In this document: positions 7,785 to 13,306 of the stretch, one piece after another
Layout: each line of letters opens with the position of its first letter
How positions within the stretch are numbered: the stretch's first letter is position 1
IMG/VR virus record: IMGVR_UViG_3300042294_002244
Span: 1-23,597 of that record
DNA length: 23,597 nt
Origin: a virus
Strand: one strand, 5' to 3'
The notes under the pieces: generated by a model
What the model was told of the DNA's origin: nothing
Database searches by the model: none
The model's input: the letters and a program-made list of their open reading frames with translations, nothing else
Made by a program: the position numbers and the translations under genes

Positions 7785-9007
7785 ACACCCTCCCTTCCGC
7801 CATCGCCGACAAGCCCGAACTGGACACCATCCCCGGCGACTCAGAGACGTGTAATCACGAGACTCCTGAGTCCATGAAGGATTTGCTCAACGAGTTCACC
7901 AGCACCTCATCCAAAATCCCTTGGCACCGCGACATCATCGAGGGGCTGCATCAAGGCAAAGGAGTGCCCAAGGTGAGCGGGATTTTTGTGGGAGACGCCT
8001 GCCAGCACAAGTGTTCTTTCTGTTCTACTGCCAACCGAGGCAACGCCGCCCTGACATTGCATCAGGTGGAAACATATGTGGATCAGCTCATTCCATTGGG
8101 TTTGAAAGCCGTTATTCTGAGCGGGGGAGGGAACCCCATATTGTGGAAGGACCGCGAAAAGGGCTACGATTTCGACGACTTGGTGGACACGCTGCATGGC
8201 AAAGGTCTGCAAATCGGGCTGATCAGCAACGGCCTCAAGAACATGGTGCAGTATCCCGATGGCCGGACCTCTTGGAGAACCGTTCGGCCTGAAACCTTGG
8301 ATAAGTTGACATGGATTCGCATCTCTCTCAGCGCGTGGGACCATGGTGAGGAAGTGGAAGTGCCTGACATCAATCCAGAACTGACTGCTCTTGGCGGAAG
8401 CTGGGTGTATCACGACTCCTACAAAGATCCGCTCGACCGGCACGGAAAAGTCAGTCGTCCCGAAGACCTTCAAACTCCTTTGCTCGCAGGCGATGAAGCG
8501 GAGCGCGTGACCTATGGCAAGGACCGCCTCCCGTTCATAAAGCAGAAATTGAAGGAGTTGCTTTCCACCAAACCGTTCACCTACATCCGTGCGCTGCCGA
8601 ACTGCTACGAGATTCAGAAGATCCCGGAACGGTGCATCGAGTTGGAACAACTGGCGTTGGAAGTGGACCCTCGCATCATGGTGCAGTACAAGCCGCCAGC
8701 CCCCCACACCTGTTGTCTGCTTGGTTATTCACATCCCGTGTTATGGCCTTCCGGCGACGTGACACCCTGCGATAGCGTAACCCTTTTGGATCAAGCCAAC
8801 CGTTCACAGGGCGGCAGCGCCTACGTCATCGGACGCTGGGACACCATTCATGAACTCTACGAGCAGCCTGTGCGTTCGCTGATCGACCCGATGGTGCATT
8901 GCCAGAAATGCGTGTTCGGCACGCAGAACCGCGCCTTGGACGCTATCTGGAAAGGGGCTGACCCGCAGCCAGTGGGGCCGGAGCCACGGCATAAGAACTT
9001 CATTTGA
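7781..9007 (+). CDS. Radical SAM enzyme with C-terminal auxiliary-cluster cysteines
   Basis: A 408-residue radical SAM protein. The catalytic [4Fe-4S] site is C74-x3-C78-x2-C81, followed by the SAM-binding GGGNP at 115-119 (position of the usual GGE) and LISNGL in the next strand. A second cysteine group, C311/C312, C330 (in WPSGDVTPC) and C374-x2-C377, resembles a SPASM/Twitch-type auxiliary cluster region. Such enzymes use radical chemistry to modify peptides, sugars or nucleotides. It does not show the short length of the phage QueE-like proteins in deazaguanine pathways, and no queuosine partner genes are visible. About 70 residues precede the core and may bind the substrate. I chose ATG 7781 within the ATGA overlap rather than the upstream start at 7763. 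Confidence 0.9.
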   Translation: MNTLPSAIADKPELDTIPGDSETCNHETPESMKDLLNEFTSTSSKIPWHRDIIEGLHQGKGVPKVSGIFVGDACQHKCSFCSTANRGNAALTLHQVETYVDQLIPLGLKAVILSGGGNPILWKDREKGYDFDDLVDTLHGKGLQIGLISNGLKNMVQYPDGRTSWRTVRPETLDKLTWIRISLSAWDHGEEVEVPDINPELTALGGSWVYHDSYKDPLDRHGKVSRPEDLQTPLLAGDEAERVTYGKDRLPFIKQKLKELLSTKPFTYIRALPNCYEIQKIPERCIELEQLALEVDPRIMVQYKPPAPHTCCLLGYSHPVLWPSGDVTPCDSVTLLDQANRSQGGSAYVIGRWDTIHELYEQPVRSLIDPMVHCQKCVFGTQNRALDAIWKGADPQPVGPEPRHKNFI

Positions 9008-9051
9008 CCGTGGGGAGATTTTATGACGAAATAAGAAATATCCCCCAACAC

Positions 9052-10050
9052 ATGAAAATTTCTTCTACAGGTGACATTGGCGATGTGGTGTTTGCGCTGT
9101 GTCTGCTCAAACAGATCCCCGACGGCCCACACACCCTGTGCCTGCGTTCATCGTCTTCGACCAAGGCCAAAGGACCGGAAGGCGTGCAACGCATGTATGA
9201 TCTGCTGGCACCACTGGTGAAGCTGCAACCCTACATCGCGGACATCCAGATCATCCAGCCGGGCGACCCGGTGGACTGGAAGAGCGAGGGCTTCCGCGAA
9301 CGTCACTACACCAAAGGCGAGACGCTCATGCGGGCGCACCTCAACCACCTCATCAAGACGCACAGCATCGGGCAGAACTTCACCGCCGACGAGCCGTGGC
9401 TGTACGGCGTCGAACCGTCGCCGCGCTCCAAAGGGCGTGTGGTGATCAACCGCACCGGGCGCTATCGCAACGAGCGGTTCCCGTGGAAAGAGATCGTGGC
9501 TCATCTCCGCAACCGTCTGCTCTTCGTCGGACTGCATCACGAGTGGCGCGAGTTCATCGGCCACCACGGCTACGTCGAGTTCCAGCCCACCACAGACATG
9601 TTGGAGGTGGCGCGGCTGATCAAAGGGTCTGACCTGTTCATCGGCAACCAGTCCTGTGCCAACGCCATCGCCGAAGGGCTGAAACACAACCTCATTCAAG
9701 AGACTCATCTGGGCTTCCCCGACTGCATCTACGTCCGCCCCAACGCCTCCCATGTCGCTGACGGCGTGGTCACGCTGCCAGACGGCACCGTGCTGCGCGG
9801 AGTCCGCCCCAAGACGGAGAAGAAAATCCACACCACGCCACCGGGGAACTGGCGCTACAACGGTGGAGCTTCACCCTGCTTTGAACTTTTGGTGAGAGAA
9901 GTTGCGAAGAGGGAGAATCTCACTATTGATGATGCCGAGGACGCCGTGTACGACGCCAATGTCGAACGATGCCCCGCCTTCTTTGCGGATCACGGGGGGC
10001 AGGCCCAGTTTCTCCGCGTACAACAAGCTCTTGAAAATTACAGCCTATGA
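9052..10050 (+). CDS. GT9-like (GT-B fold) glycosyltransferase
   Basis: A 332-residue protein resembling family 9 glycosyltransferases (ADP-heptose:LPS heptosyltransferase type). The N-terminus MKISSTGDIGDVVFAL matches the 'GDvvl' loop that opens the first Rossmann domain. In the second half RLLFVGLHHEW is followed by TTDMLEVARLIKGSDLFIGNQS (D194 to S201), corresponding to the 'l...l..adl.ig.dSg..H' donor site, then ANAIAEG. A His usual in heptosyltransferases is replaced by Asn here. I chose ATG 9052 because the GT9 fold begins right there; the frame extends to a TTG at 9004 overlapping the previous stop. About 70 C-terminal residues after the GT domain are unassigned. The start has no Shine-Dalgarno and follows CAACAC. 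Confidence 0.7.
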   Translation: MKISSTGDIGDVVFALCLLKQIPDGPHTLCLRSSSSTKAKGPEGVQRMYDLLAPLVKLQPYIADIQIIQPGDPVDWKSEGFRERHYTKGETLMRAHLNHLIKTHSIGQNFTADEPWLYGVEPSPRSKGRVVINRTGRYRNERFPWKEIVAHLRNRLLFVGLHHEWREFIGHHGYVEFQPTTDMLEVARLIKGSDLFIGNQSCANAIAEGLKHNLIQETHLGFPDCIYVRPNASHVADGVVTLPDGTVLRGVRPKTEKKIHTTPPGNWRYNGGASPCFELLVREVAKRENLTIDDAEDAVYDANVERCPAFFADHGGQAQFLRVQQALENYSL

Positions 10051-10412
10051 ACCGTCGCTCCATCTTCAAACTCCTTGCCGGGGCAGCGTGTGCCGCAGCC
10101 ATGGAGATCACCGGCTTGGTGCCTGCTCTGCCGAAAGCGGCAAAGTATGTGGTCAACCCTGAGTATCTGACAGCGGCTTATGAGGACGTGGTGATCTTTA
10201 GCAGTGCTCTCTCTGTTGAGATGCGCCAAACGGTGGAAGAGAAAGGGTCGGCGAGATTGTTGCTGAGATTTCGGAGGAAGGGGCAAGACGAGCCTTTATC
10301 TATTGGCATGTCCAAGTCGCGCCCCGGAGTGTTGGCCGACGCGAACCCGAACCGATACAACTTCGCCAACGGAGAATATCTACGAATCCCCCAACACGTT
10401 CTCGCACCATGA
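10047..10412 (+). CDS. Small protein with Tat-like N-terminal leader
   Basis: This 121-residue protein starts at an ATGA overlap. The N-terminus reads MNRRSIFKLLAGAACAAAM: twin arginines (R3, R4) in an RRxIFK context followed by a hydrophobic, Ala-rich stretch, the form of a twin-arginine (Tat) signal peptide. Candidate cleavage lies somewhere around residues 25-32 (PALPKAAK). The mature part contains VVNPEYLTAAYED, then a predicted beta segment ARLLLRFRRK. I do not recognise the family. Short Tat-leader-like proteins do occur in phage genomes, but whether they are exported, virion components or misread hydrophobic starts is unclear. Its position between two glycosyltransferase-like genes suggests it could be a target or partner of the cassette; this is inference. 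Confidence 0.65.
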   Translation: MNRRSIFKLLAGAACAAAMEITGLVPALPKAAKYVVNPEYLTAAYEDVVIFSSALSVEMRQTVEEKGSARLLLRFRRKGQDEPLSIGMSKSRPGVLADANPNRYNFANGEYLRIPQHVLAP

Positions 10413-10900
10413 GTACTTCCAAAGAGCCTATGAAATTCACCCGATCCGGTCTATCAGACTGGAAATGGGTGCAGACTGGTGGTCCTGATCTGTCTGAGGA
10501 GACTGAGAAAGATCGCGAGGAGTATGCCCTCGTGGCGGAAAAAGTGTTTGCGGATTCTGTCAGCGAAGACACTCCTCTCAACCGCTTCTTGCACAACCTG
10601 TGCATAAAAAACAGGACTCTGCGTTTGCCTCAGAGCGTGGGTAGGCGTGAAGCCGTTGAGGTCGGGAGGACATATCTGGATCTTACCTATCTGTGCAAAG
10701 ACGAGAACCCGAAAAAAACTACTCTCGACGCTTTTGCTCAAGCCCTATCCACTCCCGAAAACTTGATGCCGGAAGACATCCTGGAAGTAAGGTGGGTCAA
10801 CCGAATAGACAAACAAGACAACCCTTTTTGCTCTTTGGGTTATTTCTTAACTACTTTGTACCCAGCCAAACTCTTTAACGCCTCAACGCCTGAACCATGA
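10409..10900 (+). CDS. Hypothetical protein (orphan, lower GC)
   Basis: A 163-residue protein that I do not recognise. It is hydrophilic and mostly helical in appearance (EETEKDREEYALVAEKVFAD; RREAVEVGRTYLDLTYL), with no signal peptide, membrane span or metal motif. One interval (10681-10740) has 26 G/C of 60, clearly below the surrounding genes, which suggests a different origin. It starts at an ATG in an ATGA overlap, preceded by GCACC, and overlaps the next gene the same way (10897-10900). The unbroken frame and the coupling to both neighbours support it as a real gene. Confidence 0.7.
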   Translation: MSTSKEPMKFTRSGLSDWKWVQTGGPDLSEETEKDREEYALVAEKVFADSVSEDTPLNRFLHNLCIKNRTLRLPQSVGRREAVEVGRTYLDLTYLCKDENPKKTTLDAFAQALSTPENLMPEDILEVRWVNRIDKQDNPFCSLGYFLTTLYPAKLFNASTPEP

Positions 10901-12120
10901 AAATCGCCATCCCCGTATCCGCCCACGACAAGCACCTGCTGCCCGACCTCACCGAATGCCTGCTCAAGCTCGGCGGGTTGGAAGAGCATCCCGTCATCTT
11001 CTTCCCCACATCTGCCGCCAAGGACACCGCCTATGAGCATGCCGAGCGTCTGGGCGCGGAAACCTACCCGCTGACTCAGGACTTCGAGGGTGGAGCGCCT
11101 GTCGCCTGCAACCGACACTTCGCCAGCGTGGTCTTCGCACTCGCCAAGATGGGCAATACCGATCCCTTCTTGTGGATGGAGTTAGACATGCTGCCGGTGA
11201 AGCCGCGCTGGGCGGTCGCCCTGTTCGAGGACTACCGCTACGGCGGCACCCCGTTCCGTGGCGTCCTCGTCAACACGCCGTTCAACGTGAACGGACAGAT
11301 CGCCTACAAGGACGGCGATCAGATGATGATGGGCACCGGCATCTACCCCGCCAACATGGAGAAGGACGAACGGATCAAGCCGCTGCTGCTCGATCTCGCC
11401 AAACCTTACACGATGAACCCGCGTGAACCGTTCGACGTGTACCTTCGCTGGCCTATCCGCAACATCGGCGTGTCGCACACCGAACTCATCAGCGACATGT
11501 GGTCCACGCAGAACTACCACATGGAAGGAACCAACCTCGTCTGTGAGTCCGTGGATCACGGCAGCCGTGTGGTGCGTCCTCGCGGTGGTGTCGTCAGCCC
11601 CAAGGCCGTGCTGGTGCATGGCTGCAAAGACGGGTCGCTGGCTGACATCGTGTTGGGACGTGGGGAAAAAGCGCGGACGTTGGGAAGCGGTTGGAGCGTG
11701 GAGACGACTACTGTTGAGGTGGATGTCGAGTCCTTTCGGCAGGCGGCAGAAAACGTGGTCGAGGCTGCCACGAACCCGGCCCAAGATGACGCCTTCTGGG
11801 GCGACGATGAGAAGCCTACCGAGGTCATCCCAGTGAAGGCTCCCGAGCCTCCGGCTCACACCGTCACGAAGGCACCCGTCGTCACTGTTACCGAGTTGCC
11901 CGAGGAGGTGAAGATCAAAACCCCCGAGGTCAAACCCGTCAAGAAAATCACCCGCGCCGACATCGAAGCCGCCCTCGGTGGCAAGAAGATGCGCGTCAAC
12001 GACTTGGCGGAGAAGCTGGAAGTTGATGTGGCCTACCTCATCGGCACGTTCTCGATCAACGGATATGCCGTAGCCAAAGCTGGCTGGGTGCAGAACACCA
12101 TCCCGATCACGGAGGCTTGA
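10897..12120 (+). CDS. Glycosyltransferase-like protein with winged-helix-like C-terminus
   Basis: A 407-residue, apparently three-part protein. Residues 1-270 look like a GT-A glycosyltransferase: MKIAIPVSAHDKHLL opens the fold, PFLWMELDMLP supplies an E95-L-D97 DxD-like metal site, and MMMGTGIYPA and VLVHGCKDG match acceptor-side and late His segments. Residues ~270-345 are an acidic, Pro/Val/Thr-rich linker that includes DDAFWGDDE. Residues ~348-407 (ITRADIEAAL, RVNDLAEKLEV, YLIGTFSINGYAVAKAGWV) look like a small winged-helix domain. A glycosyltransferase joined to a DNA-binding-type domain is unusual; the tail might instead be a protein-interaction module. The start is in an ATGA overlap and there is no Shine-Dalgarno. 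It is the last large gene of the cassette. Confidence 0.72.
   Translation: MKIAIPVSAHDKHLLPDLTECLLKLGGLEEHPVIFFPTSAAKDTAYEHAERLGAETYPLTQDFEGGAPVACNRHFASVVFALAKMGNTDPFLWMELDMLPVKPRWAVALFEDYRYGGTPFRGVLVNTPFNVNGQIAYKDGDQMMMGTGIYPANMEKDERIKPLLLDLAKPYTMNPREPFDVYLRWPIRNIGVSHTELISDMWSTQNYHMEGTNLVCESVDHGSRVVRPRGGVVSPKAVLVHGCKDGSLADIVLGRGEKARTLGSGWSVETTTVEVDVESFRQAAENVVEAATNPAQDDAFWGDDEKPTEVIPVKAPEPPAHTVTKAPVVTVTELPEEVKIKTPEVKPVKKITRADIEAALGGKKMRVNDLAEKLEVDVAYLIGTFSINGYAVAKAGWVQNTIPITEA
12111..12115 (+). promoter_or_regulatory. Ribosome binding site for small ORF at 12125
   Basis: GGAGG lies inside the last codons of the glycosyltransferase-like gene, 9 nt before ATG 12125. This consensus site is a main reason to accept the 49-residue ORF downstream. 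Confidence 0.6.
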
Positions 12121-12124
12121 TTTT

Positions 12125-12274
12125 ATGCACTTCCCCATCACCAGACCAATGCGCAGGCTCCTTGCTATGTGGGCGGCTACTCTGGTGTGGCTGTTCTGCC
12201 CTGAGATAAAAACCGTTCAAAGGCAACTATTTATACGGGTATGGTATCGCTGGGTTTGGCTGCACCTTCCATGA
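12125..12274 (+). CDS. Small putative membrane protein (49 aa)
   Basis: A short frame begins 4 nt after the preceding stop and has one of the clearest Shine-Dalgarno sites in the window (GGAGG, 9-nt spacing). The product has one hydrophobic segment, LLAMWAATLVWLFC at residues 12-25, preceded by RR (10-11) and followed by a basic, Trp-rich tail (RVWYRWVWLHLP). The charge pattern would suit a single-span inner-membrane protein. Phage lysis and superinfection-exclusion genes include small proteins of this kind, but nothing here identifies the function. Without the ribosome binding site I would have treated it as chance. Confidence 0.5.
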   Translation: MHFPITRPMRRLLAMWAATLVWLFCPEIKTVQRQLFIRVWYRWVWLHLP

Positions 12275-12287
12275 CACTTGCAAAGGG

Positions 12288-12316
12288 TTGACCCATCACC
12301 CCGGCTCCACTACAAT
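12288..12316 (+). promoter_or_regulatory. Near-consensus sigma70 promoter before the Dps-like gene
   Basis: TTGACC (-35, 12288-12293) and TACAAT (-10, 12311-12316) are separated by exactly 17 nt. Each hexamer matches consensus at five of six positions. Transcription would start near 12323, one or two bases before ATG 12325, so the transcript would have almost no leader. No Shine-Dalgarno precedes that ATG. Confidence 0.6.
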
Positions 12317-12324
12317 CCGCCACC

Positions 12325-12786
12325 ATGGACCTCGCCGCCCTCCAACTGCTCACCCTGCGTCTGTTTGCCCAACGCGCCCATCACGACACGCAAGGGCCGA
12401 CGTTCTTCGCCGACCACAAGACGTTCGGGAAGTTTTACGAAGCCTACGACGCGGCCTACGATTCGGTGGTTGAACGGGCTGTTGGTCTCGGCAGCAAGAT
12501 GGACCTCGCCAAGCTGGGGATGGACGCTGCCACGAAAGCCGCGTTCCACCCGAACGAGCACTCCCCGGAAAAGCTGTTTGCTGATCTCCTGTCAGGTGAG
12601 AAGAACCTGTGCGCCGTCCTCGTGTCGGAGATGCCGAAAGCCACCGAAGGCACCAAGAACCTGCTGGCCCAGCTATGTGACGACTCGGAGCAACGGCAGT
12701 TCTTGATCCAGAAGAGGATCACTCCCGCATCCAGCAATTCTCCCAGTAGTCCGGCTGCTTCCCCAGCTTCACGTCCACAGATTTGA
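12325..12786 (+). CDS. Dps/ferritin-like protein
   Basis: This 153-residue helical protein aligns by eye with the Dps family. H19 and H31 have the same 12-residue spacing as the E. coli Dps pair H51/H63 with the intervening GP.F. D46, E50 and R51 fall where Dps has D78, E82 and R83. The residue matching D67 is Gly35, so the iron site may be altered. TEGTKNLLAQL later matches the start of the last Dps helix. Dps proteins bind iron at subunit interfaces and can shield DNA. From about residue 132 the sequence becomes a Ser/Pro-rich tail, and this part is antisense to the convergent gene at 12719-13306. It appears to have its own promoter. A non-iron-binding structural derivative is the alternative. 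Confidence 0.68.
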   Translation: MDLAALQLLTLRLFAQRAHHDTQGPTFFADHKTFGKFYEAYDAAYDSVVERAVGLGSKMDLAKLGMDAATKAAFHPNEHSPEKLFADLLSGEKNLCAVLVSEMPKATEGTKNLLAQLCDDSEQRQFLIQKRITPASSNSPSSPAASPASRPQI

Positions 12787-13306
12787 GCACGTCGAGGGGG
12801 TAGTATGTTTTGCTCGACACGTCGCAGCCGCAAGCACTGCACCCCTTTTTATATAGCTCCGCAGGCCGGTGAATCTTCCGACCACCGAGCATCTCGGTCA
12901 ACTTCTTGCTCACCCAACCGCACGGGAACGTGCAGGCAACGTCAGCCATCTTGGGGCATGACAGGCAGATGTCGGCGCGGCGGCGATGCTCTTCGTCACT
13001 GACCAACTCATTGCCGTACAGCTCTTGAAGTGTGAGCAGGAACCGCTTCACGTCGTCCCCCGTCATGTGGATCTCGGGCGCTCCAGCCTCGATGCACCGG
13101 AAGCCGGGGTTCTGCTCGCACATCTCGTCGAGCACCACATGCTCCCAGCCACTCCCGACCTCGACACCATTGGCAACGCGCTGCGCCTTCACCTGCTGGA
13201 GCATGACGGTCAGGGAGTTGGACGACACGGGAACTCCGGTGACGGGGTCGGTGTATTTCCAGCCACCTCCAGGCGGGACCACAGTTTCGTTGAAGGGGCG
13301 TTTCAT
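12719..13306 (-). CDS. Cys-rich zinc-ribbon-like phage protein
   Basis: A 195-residue protein whose ATG overlaps the stop of the giant gene upstream (ATGA on the minus strand, 13306-13303). The N-terminal half contains PPGGGWKYTDPVTG and VMLQQVKAQRVANG, features I associate with phage proteins encoded near large virion genes. The C-terminal half has several cysteines: CLSC, CTFPC and CSACGC, plus a late Cys in NCWMRE. These would suit one or two zinc ribbons or an iron-sulfur site. Function unknown; a structural or assembly partner of the giant protein is a reasonable inference from the translational coupling. Its last 68 bp overlap the 3' end of the convergent Dps-like gene. Confidence 0.78.
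   Translation of the reverse strand: MKRPFNETVVPPGGGWKYTDPVTGVPVSSNSLTVMLQQVKAQRVANGVEVGSGWEHVVLDEMCEQNPGFRCIEAGAPEIHMTGDDVKRFLLTLQELYGNELVSDEEHRRRADICLSCPKMADVACTFPCGWVSKKLTEMLGGRKIHRPAELYKKGCSACGCDVSSKTYYPLDVLKSVDVKLGKQPDYWENCWMRE

Noticed and set aside
10820-10841. AACCC...GGGTT inverted repeat followed by a T-rich run, terminator-like
   Set aside because: It has only a 5-bp stem with a 12-nt loop, lies inside a coding sequence, and is followed by a gene coupled by ATGA.
11182-12141. 319-residue minus-strand frame opposite the third glycosyltransferase-like gene
   Set aside because: It is His/Val/Gly-rich with no motif; the opposite strand has a coherent GT-like domain and ATGA coupling.
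12318-12328. GCCACCATGG, identical to the eukaryotic Kozak consensus, which could suggest vector sequence
   Set aside because: The surrounding genes are all phage-like, no vector sequence is visible, and CACC before ATG recurs at other starts here.
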